This document shows positions 11,014-22,984 of a stretch of 64,000 nucleotides of DNA, one piece after another. Source of the DNA: Coturnix japonica (Eukaryota > Chordata > Aves > Galliformes > Phasianidae); the NCBI RefSeq assembly GCF_001577835.2, contig NC_029518.1, forward strand, positions 47,959,640-48,023,639, written 5' to 3'. How positions within the stretch are numbered: position 1 is the stretch's first letter; every line of letters starts with the position of its first letter. The notes below the pieces were generated by a model, which worked only from the letters and a program-made list of their open reading frames with translations, ran no database searches and was not told the DNA's origin. Position numbers and translations under genes: made by a program.

Positions 11014-13256
11014 CAACAAAGCAATGCAGTACAAAAATAGAGGAAAAAATATTAGAGTATAAAATATACATCCTCTTTATTCAATATGCTTTGTCCCCAT
11101 ATCAGCCCTTCTACAGCAACATGAAGTCTTGAAGAAATGAGCAGATGCGAAGACTTGACGTCACCTCATCTGAATGAAATGAAATAGAAGGTCTGTCTTT
11201 ATGTAATGAAATCAAGGCAGACAGCAATAGGAAGTAAATTATTGCCTAATAAGGTCACAGTTTGTGCTGGGAAGCCTTTATGCTTCGTGCAGAAGTTGCT
11301 GTAACAGAGTAAAGGATCTCTTTACACATTTGTGTAGTGGGAGTTTCTCATTTTGTGTTAGAAGAAATGGTAAACAAATTATCAGAAACAGTTTAATTTC
11401 CTACTCCATTATATGTGTGAAGACACAGTAAAAATCCTTTGTGAATTCAGAGAGAATATGACCATAAATAGCCATTATTTAAAATCATTTAATGGTAAGT
11501 TTATCATGGTCATGAGAAAGAGTGAGCTCCAAGACACATTTTAATTCAGATATTCCCCCCAAAAAGGATTTTCTAAGGTACCAAGATTCTGCGCCAGACA
11601 TTTCCATGGCATTGTCAATTCCACTGATGGCTTAAGCAAACTCACAAGTCATGGCATAGGGATATAGCTTTGACCCACAGTTCTCCAAACTTCTGCTTGA
11701 CATACTGAGGATTAATAAGTACTGTGAGGACCTGTAAAACAGTCATAAAGTGTACTTGGGATTGCAATTCCATTTATTAGCATTATCTGCAGCAAATGCA
11801 TTATGACACAAACTTACCTTTTGACAATGTTTAGATAACTGTTCATACTAATATATGTTTGTTATAGATATGTATCTACAAATGTATATGTATCTATAAG
11901 TGTGGATAAGGAGTTCTATCACTGAGTGGAGACATCTAACTTACAGCACTTCTCATTGAAAGCTCACTGAACAGATGAAAGAGAAAAATAAGCACCTCAA
12001 AGGGTGTTTTAATACACATAGATACTGAATTACTGTTCAACAGTACATTGCTGACTAGAAGGAGCTTAAGAGGAATAAAGTTAGGTACCTGGAATATGAA
12101 TCTCTCCTGACTCATGTTAAACTTCTCTTTTAATGGTAAGTAAAAATAATTTCTCCATTTCATGAAAGTTCTGTTATTTCAAGAACGTAAAATCAAATTA
12201 AGACCAAAAAAAGGCATCAGATAAAGTAACCTTCCAAATTTCCATAGTTTAGTCCAACTGAAATCTTTTACTGAATGTTCAGTTTTAAGCAAAGCATAAA
12301 AACATATTTTACTTCTTGAAAAGAAATATTTATCAAAATCAGAATCATAAAGTTCATCAAAGAATTAATGCAGCTTTGAAATATTTCTTTCAAAGTGTAT
12401 TTAGCCTTTTACAATTGACCTTTCCTTGTAAGAAGTTTCCCTGGGTATCAACTTATGCAATTATTTTTTTTGTAATAGAAAATTTCCTCACCAGCGTCTA
12501 CTTCTGCTCTTTTGTCAGCTTTCCTGTAGCGATTTTTCCATTCTCTGTAACATTTCCTGTTTTCACTTTAGTGGTCACGAAATTATTAATACTGCAAAGG
12601 TTTATCTATAATTGTATATAATGGGACAGTTTCCCAAAATGAGGAAGCAGAAGCTTCCAACTCTTTATGTGAACATGCTTACGTTATTTAAGAGTTTAAT
12701 ACTTCTGGACAGGCTCTTGGCTGTCATTCTTGTTTGACTCTATAAAGAAAAATGTGTTTTGAGTGTTGCAGCCAGGACAGTATATCTATGTATACAATGG
12801 AGCTGAGGAGTAAGGGCAAAGGGCTGGTGGGGTGGTACTGCTTCTGTGAGTGGGAATGAGGTGGTTGCAGGAAGGAGGAGATAAGGAAGAAGTTCTAGTA
12901 TGAATGTGCTGGTTTTAGAGTGGGATGGAAGTACAGAGGTTGGATGTGCATTTGGGGATTTGCTGGGAGGATGTGGGACAAAGAACAGAGTAGTAGTGGC
13001 TTCCATGTTTTCTTTGGGCTGGCACAGAATGTGCGACAGATTGCAACTTTTCTTCAACTCATTTTGCCACCTCTGATGGATATGTATGCAGTGGAAGATA
13101 AAAGACTTAGAAAATGCAAATCTGATAAAGATTACAAACCCTATGCTGGTTCAAAGTAGAAAAAAAGTATGACATTATTTTGGTCAAAGGTATGAAGTCG
13201 CCTAAATTGTTGCATGAATACCTTTTAATATGTAACTGTGTTTTTATCCCTTTCAG

Positions 13257-13605
13257 GTACAAAGCAATTGTAAAGCCCATGGACATCCAGACCTCCAGTG
13301 CAGTGCTACGGACCTGTGCAAAAGCCATTGCCATTTGGATAATATCCATACTCCTATCAGTTCCTGAAGCAGTGTTCTCTGAACTGGCCCACATCAATGA
13401 CACAGATAACGCCACTTTCACAGCATGTATACCATACCCCATGACAGATGACATGCACCCAAAAATCCATTCTGTGCTGATTTTCCTTGTGTATTTCCTT
13501 ATTCCTCTTGCCATTATTAGTATCTATTACTATCATATTGCAAAGAGTTTAATAAGAAGTGCCCATAATATCCCTGGAGAAAACAATGAGCACTCAAAAC
13601 GACTG
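13257..13605 (+). CDS. NMBR: NMBR coding exon 2 (ICL2 to ICL3)
   Basis: The first base completes the DRY arginine codon, and the exon then encodes residues 140-255: ICL2 (YKAIVKPMD), TM4, ECL2 with C196 and sequons N186 and N190, TM5 (IHSVLIFLVYFLIPLAIIS, then YYYHIAK) and the start of ICL3. The acceptor is tttcag at 13251-13256 and the donor gtaagc at 13606, leaving phase 0. The last codon is CTG (Leu255), where recalled human NMBR and GRPR have Gln at this junction. The frame stays open upstream of the acceptor and downstream to 13728, but neither extension resembles the family. An identical copy lies at 22636-22984. Confidence 0.96.
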
Positions 13606-15812
13606 GTAAGCAATTTGATGTTTACTCCCACTGAAACATTATGTGTTGTGTGCACTTACAAATGGAAGAACAAAAAATGTAAAATCAAAGTTGCCAGGCT
13701 AAGCAGAGCTCAGATTCCACATGCATGATCTAAGTATACGACTATCTGAAAAATGTCTTTGCTGTCCTAATTACTCAGTATTAAACTCAATATGTAAGTT
13801 AATACAAAGGAAAATATAAATTCAGTAACAACAAGACATATTCCTGAAAGAAGTATGTGCGCATAAGTGTTGCTAGTGTAACCACTGCTTGTGGTTTTAC
13901 TGACTTCACCTCTTCCTGTATGCTACTACCAGGGGGACAAATCTTACATGAACTTCTTTTAGAATTGTCTCTTTTTCTGCTCAGAAATGAAAAATACTGG
14001 CTCTTAGAGGCTTGGAGGCTCTTCTCAGGCTGAGGAATGATGAAAATATCATCATTAATTGAACTATTTTGGCCACCTGAGTAGATCTATCTTGGATACA
14101 ATCCTGAGCTTACAACTGAACTTTTCTTAATAATCTTTCTGTTGTAGTTGCTATAGAATTTTCAGTATAGAGTCTGTATACCTTTGAGACAATACATTTT
14201 AATAGCCAACTTCCTGATAAGGCCCTCCACACCATAAGATAGCCATAAGATAGCAACTGGCTGTTCATTAACACAATTGTTTATGCGCCAACCTCTGCTT
14301 TTGCCATGAAAATGCCTTAATCACTTTAAAAAGTGATTGTATTGATAGAGAAAACTACTTATAATTTAGCTTTTTTTCTGCCAGTGCTGTAGAAAATATC
14401 TTTATGCAGAGAAATCTCTTTGCCTAGACAGAACACACACATTCTTTTCGAAAGAAAGACCCCATTCCCTCATGTCATTTTAGCTCAGCATTTCATTTCT
14501 ACTCTAGTCTGTTTCTTGTAAAAATGCATACATATTAGCACTTCATGTACTATGTTATTTTCTGTGAAATACTGAGAGCCTTTTGGCTGAACTCACAGGA
14601 TGGAAACAATATTTAATTTATATCCAATTTCTGAACCTACATGTATTTTCAAATTAGAATTTTTTTTTTCATTCCACTTTGGTATTTTTTGTTTGATCTA
14701 TGGGACTCAGAAGAATAGAAACATCTAGTGTACTTACATATCTCCCAGCAAGAGAAAGTAAATTCAGATTATTGCTATCAGTTCACATTTCTTTATACAA
14801 CAGCACAAAACTACGATATTCACATGCTGCCTCTGTATCTTTTACTCTGCTGTTGCTATCTGGCCCAGTGCAAATCATACCAAATTGCAGTGGTACAGCT
14901 TTCCCATCTTCTGTGAAACGCCAACTGCTTTTTGCTCAGATGGAGATAAGGAAATTTCATTTACAGATTTGTTTCATGGATTTTGAAACTCTGTTAGAAA
15001 AAAGTCACTTGCTTTTTAACAAGTTAAATTTGATAGTAATTCGTGCAAAGCCAGAAAAACTTCCCATGCCCATGAAACTTTGGTACCTGCCACAAACAGT
15101 AAATCTTTTGGAATGAATATTTAGAAAGCTTCTACCTCCCTTTGGCACCATTAATAGGCCAGTTTCTCTCCATCTCTCAGTTTTGGGACCACTGCGTATG
15201 CTCATTTCCTTTCAACTCTTCATCCACTCTGAATATCTACATTGTAATCCAATTATACTTTAGTACTGCAAATAAAGTACATTTCTTTCAAGACATTATT
15301 GAAGACTGGTCAAGCCTTTCATCTTACCCTGGAATTAAGATGCTTCAGACTGTGTAATGAGCTATTTTGCTGGTTTCCACTGGAGAGAGGTGCAAGCCTG
15401 AGGCATTTCAGGCAAAATAACAGCATGTAAGTAGTATCTTAAGGCTAAAACCGTAGGTGACAGGCTTACAATGTTTCTTGATTTCAAAACCAGCAGTTTC
15501 AAAATAACTTCTAACTAAAGCTGTTTCAAGTCAAGATACATCCTTTGGTGCATGCTTTGAGGTGATGTGCCAATGCATACTTGGGTCATGAAGTGTTCTT
15601 GCTTCATATAGAAAGAGCAACCTTCTGTAACTGCAAACAGTTAGCATTTTGTACTGCACGTAAAGTGAATGTGGGAAAGTAAATGAGCCAGAAAAAATAA
15701 CTGGTCTTATGATAATTCTTAATATAAAGTGAAATGCTACATGTTTTAACTGTCTGTTATGTGTAGTAGTTTTATTCACTGTTGTTGATTTGAGTTCTCT
15801 TCATCTTTTTAG
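13606..15812 (+). other. NMBR: NMBR intron 2
   Basis: 2,207 bp with donor gtaagc and acceptor tcatctttttag. It is AT-rich, and I see no repeat element or alternative exon. The longer open frames inside it (for example 14700-15116) have no recognisable homology and no suitable splice context. Confidence 0.85.
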
Positions 15813-16214
15813 ATGGAAACTCGGAAACGTCTGGCAAAAATTGTTCTAGTTTTTGTTGGCTTCTTTGCTATCTGTTGGTTTCCTAACCATGTGCTATACA
15901 TGTACCGGTCTTTCAATTACAATGAGATTGATTCATCAATAGGGCATATGGTTGTTACCTTAGTGGCCCGAGTGCTAAGCTTCTGCAACTCTTGTGTCAA
16001 TCCATTTGCACTGTATTTGCTCAGTGAGAGTTTCAGAAGACATTTCAACAACCAGCTTTGCTGCCGGAAGAAATCTCAGCGAGAGAGATCTGCCAGTTAC
16101 TTGCGCAACTCTTCTGCCATACAGACAACTTCCCTGAAAAGTAATACCAGGAACACAGTGACTAGCGTGACACAACTGAATGGGCACAACTTGAAACAAG
16201 AAATGTCATTATGA
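15813..16214 (+). CDS. NMBR: NMBR coding exon 3 (TM6, TM7, C-terminal tail)
   Basis: Encodes residues 256-388 and ends with TGA at 16212-16214. It begins METRKRLAK, identical to recalled human NMBR. TM6 carries CWFP (276-279), TM7 carries the bombesin-family NPFALYLL, and helix 8 ends in a CC pair. The tail is rich in Ser and Thr ([13 protein letters not shown]), typical of GPCR kinase and arrestin targets, and ends KQEMSL where human ends KQEMAL. Length and frame fit exactly. An identical copy lies at 25192-25593. Confidence 0.97.
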   Translation: METRKRLAKIVLVFVGFFAICWFPNHVLYMYRSFNYNEIDSSIGHMVVTLVARVLSFCNSCVNPFALYLLSESFRRHFNNQLCCRKKSQRERSASYLRNSSAIQTTSLKSNTRNTVTSVTQLNGHNLKQEMSL

Positions 16215-17365
16215 TTTAATAGGTGCAATTTTTGACTACAGAACAAAACTGAACTTTTTCTTTGCAGTTTGTAACTCAATTTTGGCTCTCATATGCTTAG
16301 ACCATCTGAACTTGGAGTCCATTAAAGCCTGTCTAGTATGAGATTGTTTCAGATCAGTCTTAATGTTAGACAGAAGTGAAGAGCGTATTTTTTTGAGAAG
16401 ACAAAGATGACTGGCTTCATACCGTGTGTTAAAGAAGATACTGGCATACACTTAACATATAAGAAAAACATAATAGTGTGAAAATTAGTGTAGCTCATGT
16501 AATGGTTGAAAAATGATAGATCTTCTCATCCCAAAAATATGTATTTTCAAGTGAATATTCATCCAGGTACATGTCTAATAGATTTTTTGCATGATTTTAG
16601 CTGTGTAATTTAAACAACTATTTCTCATAAAGTCTTACAGGCTTTTTTTTGGACAAATTAAGGAGTTATTCAAAGTTATAGATTTCAGTTTCAGATAAAA
16701 AATAGAAATATATCAAATGTCAGCTCTTTACCTCATTTAAATCTACCTTGTTTAATTCACTTTGACAGACATATGGATGAGAGCTTTGGGGTCATTTATT
16801 TACTATTTAAAAGTCAGAAGTTTATGTTCTAAAATTTAATTCTGCTACCATAAATTTAAAGAATATTAAAATTAAAAAGCAATAATAAGATTTCTCAGAG
16901 ACTAATTGATTTGGGGTCCAAGTACAATTTGGGATAGTTATAATCAGGAATCTAGGTACTCCAGTGAGTGTCTGTACTAGTGTTTGAGCTGGGACCAGAG
17001 CTACTCCTTTAAAGTCCATATCTCATTCCTGGTTTCAGTTTGCCCCTCAGAGCAATCTCATAATATAGAACCCAGATCACTTTCAGGCAAAACCAAACTG
17101 AAGGATGCCCTGCAGAAACATACCATACCACTAACGATCATCTTGCCCATGGGACCAAAGAAGCTCTAGTCTGATATAGTTCCTAAGGAATGAATCATAA
17201 CTAACAGCTAGCATTTTCTGCTCAGTCTTCTTGCACACACAGTTTACAAGTCTAAACACTTAGTACTGTTGAAAACCTCACTTCTTTTCCGTTAGATTCT
17301 TGTGCATGAATAACCACTGAACTTCAGAAAACTCTAGCTAGACAGCCTATAAGAAGAATATACAA

Positions 17366-17393
17366 TTTTTTTTTTTTTATTTTTTTTTTTTTT
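17366..17393. repeat. Poly(T) tract, 13 T - A - 14 T
   Basis: The run is reproduced with exactly the same lengths at 26745-26772 in copy 2. That would be unusual for an old duplication and supports an assembly overlap. Confidence 0.9.
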
Positions 17394-17857
17394 GGTGTGA
17401 AACATTCCAGTTCCATGGTCAACACCATTTTGTGGCTATGGAAAGAGTAGTTCTTCATCAGTCCTCTCCAAGAGGACAATTTCAGTGTTCTTGGTCAGAG
17501 CAGAGCTAGAACTAAAACAGCAGGGAGCAGTGAGGGAGTCTGTGATTGCCCATTACTGTCCTGTCCAGAGCACATCTTGTGGGACAGTTTACTGCTTTCT
17601 CTGTTCATTCATAGTTCTTTCCGGGAATATCTTTCACAAGTTTTGTAAAGCTGCTCTTTAAACCATAATAGCAAAGTGGATCAACTTTAAAAGTCCTCAT
17701 TTAATTTTAGGACTATTTTTCTTGGCTTTTATTTTTTTATTTTTATTTTTTTTTTAAGGTTGAACCTTTTCATGATTCAGAACAAGTAGTCAAGTAGACT
17801 GAAGTTTGTTGCTGCAAAAAGTCATGGAGGGGTATCAACACAAAAGTTTCTAAACTG

Positions 17858-17937
17858 TTCCCTGGACAACCTGATCTAGTGAGTGTCAACCTTACCCTCT
17901 GCAAACCTTCCAACCCAAGCCACTCTAAAATTCTATC
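17858..17937 (+). mobile_element. CR1 LINE 3'-end remnant
   Basis: GACAACCTGATCTAGTGAG followed by CCTTCCAACCCAAGCCACTC and TCTAAAATTCTAT match the CR1 3' terminus with an internal deletion. Confidence 0.75.
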
Positions 17938-18926
17938 AGTTTGGCTGCATTAGCTCTTGTTGAAAGAGCTGATTGATGGGGTAAGATCTGATTTTATATG
18001 ATTTTAAATAGCTCTTCCTTTCAAGTGGGTTGAAGCTGCTCAAACACAGATCTTTCTTTGTTACAACACTATAACCTACATTTCTTCAGCAACTTCTATA
18101 AAATGAATAGTAGAAAGGACAACAGAAGTTTTGTTTGGTTTTCAGGATTGGTTGCAAGTCTCAGATATTCAAAAACTGACATATCAGTGCAGTGTAGCAG
18201 CCTAGAGTTCCCTTTGTCCTTGTTAGTGCACTTGCTAATACTGTTTTATTTGTAAATCTGTGGAGCTAACTGAAGTTCAAAAATTATTTCCCAGACATTT
18301 ATCTTTAAGGCTACACATCTACCTACCCCTATCATTAAGGCACCAAGATGTTATCTGGGTATAATCTGGACATGGTTTAAGCTGGTAAGACCTATGGTAT
18401 ATAACTGCTGCAGCTCCATACTGCCTGCCCTAGCTAACTACAATAGTTCAGTGACTTCAGTGGCTTCCTGGGACACTTCACATGAAAGAGCAGGTTGACA
18501 TGATTTTATAAATCTCTCAGGAACAGTTAAGGACTTTGCCATCCATAACTGCCTAATATTATTTCATCCTCCCTGTCTCCATTTCTCCTATTCTTCCTCC
18601 ATGCCTTAAATCTGCATGAGCTTGCACATTCTCATATCTTCTCTTTAACTTTATGCCACTATTTTCTGAATGCCAGACAGTTTTCAGTTTCTCTCTTTTG
18701 ATTAGTTTTGAATTATTTTTATCCCCAGATATTTTGCACTCATAAAATACAAAATCATAAAGCCTTCCTTTCTCAGTGGTGATCATTAACCATGATCAAG
18801 TTTCTGGTTTATTTCTGGATTTTTTCTGGTTCCCTGCCTCATTTTATTTGGCAATCTCTGCACAGTGTAGAGTTTCATAGGACTTAAAATCCATTGTATT
18901 TTTATTCCCTAGGGTCATTTGTCTCA

Positions 18927-19026
18927 NNNNNNNNNNNNNNNNNNNNNNNNNNNNNNNNNNNNNNNNNNNNNNNNNNNNNNNNNNNNNNNNNNNNNNNNNN
19001 NNNNNNNNNNNNNNNNNNNNNNNNNN
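18927..19026. other. Assembly gap (100 N)
   Basis: Exactly 100 Ns, the conventional placeholder for a gap of unknown size. It sits precisely between the two copies of the 9.28 kb repeat. Confidence 1.
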
Positions 19027-19153
19027 ATTATATAGTTCATGTGTATAAATAACACAACTTCAATTTTTTAAAAAAATTACTAGAAAATACTAGAAAAGAA
19101 ATACTAGAAAAGAGGGCAACAAAAACATAAAACTAGTGGGTTGGACATTTATG
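19027..19153. mobile_element. hAT-like element, right part only (copy 2)
   Basis: Equivalent to 9647-9773. The left inverted repeat is absent because the contig starts inside the element. The right inverted repeat GGGTTGGACATTTATG is present. Confidence 0.7.
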
Positions 19154-20019
19154 CTCTCTACAAACAAAACCAGTATCTGCAGAATGGGCAAGTTTTTGCT
19201 TGTGTCCATTGGTAGAAACTGCAGCTTCAAAGAAAGGAAATACTATAAAAATATTTCCAGAGATGAGATGCTTTTGTCAGCAGAGATAATGACAGAGTAT
19301 GTAGAATGACAGAATTTACATGAAGGCTTTTAATTCATACTTATAATTATTTCCTGATCTTCTTGAGTACCAATAATTTTACTGTTTCGTCAGTGAAGTA
19401 AAGGAAAAGATAGATTTTTAAAAATAATTTGCCTAAATAATTTGCTTCTTACTCTGATTTACCTGATTTACCGATGATGTTTTATTTACAAAAAGTACAC
19501 AATTGTAATCCGAATGGTTGGTGGTATATTTTAGCCTTACTTGAGCTTTATACAAAAGAAGATGCTGGATATTCATTTTGGGAATACTTGTAAGTTCACC
19601 TAGTTTACATTTGATTTTATCTGTAACCTGTCTCTATGTCTTTGCAGATATATAAACAACATGACAGATTTTGTAAAATTCTTAGTGCTTTTTCCTTCTC
19701 ATTGACACAGACCACTGAGATCTTGGAAGAATGCCATCTTGTATTCAACTGAAGGACAATGCTGAAGTTTTTTGGGCTGAACCCAGCTTTTATTTTTTTC
19801 TCTTTTTGTGGAAAAGGGCCCTTTGCTTGAAAGACTTCAAATTTAGAGTTAGTCATAGCTCAGCAATATGTGCCATGGCACAAATATTCCATATATTTTC
19901 TGGTAATATAAAAGCTTCTGAAAATGTCTCCAGTGTAGATATTAACAGAGCCAAATGCTGCTTAAGTGATGAATTATGACATGGTCATTGTCTTGTGTGA
20001 AGCAGTTCAGGTCCCTTGG

Positions 20020-20392
20020 TTTGTTCAACCTTGAGCAGAGGAGGTGGAGCGGAGGCCTGATGGCGGCTGCAGCATCTCACAGGGAGTGAAGGGGCAACAG
20101 TGAGCTCTGCTCTCTGTGACAGCAACAGGGCCTGAGGGAACAGCATGGAGCTGTGTCAGGGGAGGGGCAGGTGGGGGTTAGGGAAAGATTCTTCACCAGA
20201 GGGCGGTAGACATGGAACAGACTGCCCAGGGCAGTGGGCATGGCCCCCAAGTTGCTGAAGTTCTAGAAGTGGTTGGACAGTGTTCTCAGGCATAGGGTTC
20301 AAATTTTGGGTTGTGCTGTGTGCAGCCAGGGGTTGAGCTTAATGGTCACTGTGAGTCCCTTCCAACTATGCATATTCCGTGATTCTGTGATT
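20020..20392 (+). mobile_element. CR1 LINE 3' fragment (copy 2)
   Basis: Counterpart of 10640-11013, with two substitutions and one single-base deletion relative to it. Confidence 0.9.
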
Positions 20393-22635
20393 CAACAAAG
20401 CAATGCAGTACAAAAATAGAGGAAAAAATATTAGAGTATAAAATATACATCCTCTTTATTCAATATGCTTTGTCCCCATATCAGCCCTTCTACAGCAACA
20501 TGAAGTCTTGAAGAAATGAGCAGATGCGAAGACTTGACGTCACCTCATCTGAATGAAATGAAATAGAAGGTCTGTCTTTATGTAATGAAATCAAGGCAGA
20601 CAGCAATAGGAAGTAAATTATTGCCTAATAAGGTCACAGTTTGTGCTGGGAAGCCTTTATGCTTCGTGCAGAAGTTGCTGTAACAGAGTAAAGGATCTCT
20701 TTACACATTTGTGTAGTGGGAGTTTCTCATTTTGTGTTAGAAGAAATGGTAAACAAATTATCAGAAACAGTTTAATTTCCTACTCCATTATATGTGTGAA
20801 GACACAGTAAAAATCCTTTGTGAATTCAGAGAGAATATGACCATAAATAGCCATTATTTAAAATCATTTAATGGTAAGTTTATCATGGTCATGAGAAAGA
20901 GTGAGCTCCAAGACACATTTTAATTCAGATATTCCCCCCAAAAAGGATTTTCTAAGGTACCAAGATTCTGCGCCAGACATTTCCATGGCATTGTCAATTC
21001 CACTGATGGCTTAAGCAAACTCACAAGTCATGGCATAGGGATATAGCTTTGACCCACAGTTCTCCAAACTTCTGCTTGACATACTGAGGATTAATAAGTA
21101 CTGTGAGGACCTGTAAAACAGTCATAAAGTGTACTTGGGATTGCAATTCCATTTATTAGCATTATCTGCAGCAAATGCATTATGACACAAACTTACCTTT
21201 TGACAATGTTTAGATAACTGTTCATACTAATATATGTTTGTTATAGATATGTATCTACAAATGTATATGTATCTATAAGTGTGGATAAGGAGTTCTATCA
21301 CTGAGTGGAGACATCTAACTTACAGCACTTCTCATTGAAAGCTCACTGAACAGATGAAAGAGAAAAATAAGCACCTCAAAGGGTGTTTTAATACACATAG
21401 ATACTGAATTACTGTTCAACAGTACATTGCTGACTAGAAGGAGCTTAAGAGGAATAAAGTTAGGTACCTGGAATATGAATCTCTCCTGACTCATGTTAAA
21501 CTTCTCTTTTAATGGTAAGTAAAAATAATTTCTCCATTTCATGAAAGTTCTGTTATTTCAAGAACGTAAAATCAAATTAAGACCAAAAAAAGGCATCAGA
21601 TAAAGTAACCTTCCAAATTTCCATAGTTTAGTCCAACTGAAATCTTTTACTGAATGTTCAGTTTTAAGCAAAGCATAAAAACATATTTTACTTCTTGAAA
21701 AGAAATATTTATCAAAATCAGAATCATAAAGTTCATCAAAGAATTAATGCAGCTTTGAAATATTTCTTTCAAAGTGTATTTAGCCTTTTACAATTGACCT
21801 TTCCTTGTAAGAAGTTTCCCTGGGTATCAACTTATGCAATTATTTTTTTTGTAATAGAAAATTTCCTCACCAGCGTCTACTTCTGCTCTTTTGTCAGCTT
21901 TCCTGTAGCGATTTTTCCATTCTCTGTAACATTTCCTGTTTTCACTTTAGTGGTCACGAAATTATTAATACTGCAAAGGTTTATCTATAATTGTATATAA
22001 TGGGACAGTTTCCCAAAATGAGGAAGCAGAAGCTTCCAACTCTTTATGTGAACATGCTTACGTTATTTAAGAGTTTAATACTTCTGGACAGGCTCTTGGC
22101 TGTCATTCTTGTTTGACTCTATAAAGAAAAATGTGTTTTGAGTGTTGCAGCCAGGACAGTATATCTATGTATACAATGGAGCTGAGGAGTAAGGGCAAAG
22201 GGCTGGTGGGGTGGTACTGCTTCTGTGAGTGGGAATGAGGTGGTTGCAGGAAGGAGGAGATAAGGAAGAAGTTCTAGTATGAATGTGCTGGTTTTAGAGT
22301 GGGATGGAAGTACAGAGGTTGGATGTGCATTTGGGGATTTGCTGGGAGGATGTGGGACAAAGAACAGAGTAGTAGTGGCTTCCATGTTTTCTTTGGGCTG
22401 GCACAGAATGTGCGACAGATTGCAACTTTTCTTCAACTCATTTTGCCACCTCTGATGGATATGTATGCAGTGGAAGATAAAAGACTTAGAAAATGCAAAT
22501 CTGATAAAGATTACAAACCCTATGCTGGTTCAAAGTAGAAAAAAAGTATGACATTATTTTGGTCAAAGGTATGAAGTCGCCTAAATTGTTGCATGAATAC
22601 CTTTTAATATGTAACTGTGTTTTTATCCCTTTCAG

Positions 22636-22984
22636 GTACAAAGCAATTGTAAAGCCCATGGACATCCAGACCTCCAGTGCAGTGCTACGGACCTGTGCAA
22701 AAGCCATTGCCATTTGGATAATATCCATACTCCTATCAGTTCCTGAAGCAGTGTTCTCTGAACTGGCCCACATCAATGACACAGATAACGCCACTTTCAC
22801 AGCATGTATACCATACCCCATGACAGATGACATGCACCCAAAAATCCATTCTGTGCTGATTTTCCTTGTGTATTTCCTTATTCCTCTTGCCATTATTAGT
22901 ATCTATTACTATCATATTGCAAAGAGTTTAATAAGAAGTGCCCATAATATCCCTGGAGAAAACAATGAGCACTCAAAACGACTG
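22636..22984 (+). CDS. NMBR: Second copy of NMBR exon 2 (probable assembly duplicate)
   Basis: Same translation and same splice sites as 13257-13605. It would splice in phase to exon 1 or to the second exon 3, so a gene finder could build the receptor with this copy or report a separate headless NMBR-like gene. No second exon 1 exists in the window. It should be treated as the same exon. Confidence 0.9.

Larger units (their letters stand above)
1287..13256 (+). other. NMBR: NMBR intron 1 (about 12 kb)
   Basis: The intron runs from donor gtatga at 1287 to the pyrimidine-rich acceptor ending tttcag at 13256. It contains no exon-like open frame with recognisable homology. Its contents, listed separately, are CR1 fragments, a tRNA-derived SINE, a hAT-type element, a CTCCT tract and several T- or A-rich microsatellites. 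I see nothing identifiable in 1330-3030, 3460-6120, 7800-8350, 9250-9560, 9790-10630 and 11020-13250. The part from 9647 on is repeated after the gap. Confidence 0.85.
871..16214 (+). other. NMBR: NMBR gene (coding span, three exons), neuromedin B receptor
   Basis: The three coding exons join to 388 codons. The product is a seven-transmembrane Gq-coupled plasma-membrane receptor; the family binds neuromedin B and related bombesin-like peptides and signals through phospholipase C and calcium. NMBR was chosen over GRPR and BRS3 because TM1 (about residues 41-64), the VPNIFIS segment, ECL2 and the C-terminal tail ending [11 protein letters not shown] follow recalled human NMBR almost residue for residue. 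Visible hallmarks are sequons at N17, N186 and N190, the C114/C196 pair expected to form the conserved disulphide, DRY at 138-140, CWFP at 276-279, NPFALY at 318-323, and a CC pair at 338-339 that is a likely palmitoylation site. Exons 2 and 3 recur after an assembly gap. Splicing 1-2-3 within the left copy gives a full receptor. An ATTAAA at 16321 is a possible but weak poly(A) signal. Confidence 0.96.
9647..18926 (+). repeat. Long direct repeat, copy 1 (9,280 bp)
   Basis: The segment is nearly identical to 19027-28305. It starts inside the hAT-like element, contains the end of intron 1, exons 2 and 3 of NMBR and 2.7 kb of downstream sequence, and ends exactly at the run of Ns. Differences seen: A/G at 10729/20109, A/C at 10811/20191, and one extra T near 10825. 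The offset is 9380 before the indel and constant at 9379 after it. It is most likely the right end of one contig overlapping the left end of the next. Confidence 0.97.
16215..18926 (+). other. NMBR 3' UTR and downstream sequence (copy 1)
   Basis: AT-rich and noncoding, with no AATAAA noticed close to the stop. ATTAAA occurs at 16321 and in the AT-rich run near 16865, so the 3' UTR end is undetermined. A T-rich tract lies at 17366-17393 and a short CR1 remnant at 17858-17937. Nothing else is recognised up to the gap. Confidence 0.6.

Noticed and set aside
13180-13728. A single-exon 182-aa protein extending past both splice sites of exon 2
   Set aside because: Only the part between the acceptor and the donor resembles the receptor family. 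The extensions are intron read-through.
14700-15116. 138-aa open frame in intron 2 as a gene or alternative exon
   Set aside because: There is no recognisable domain, no homology and no suitable splice context. AT-rich introns of this length yield such frames by chance.
871-16214. GRPR or BRS3 as the identity of the receptor
   Set aside because: The TM1 sequence [20 protein letters not shown], the TM5 segment and the C-terminal tail follow NMBR, while GRPR and BRS3 differ at these places.
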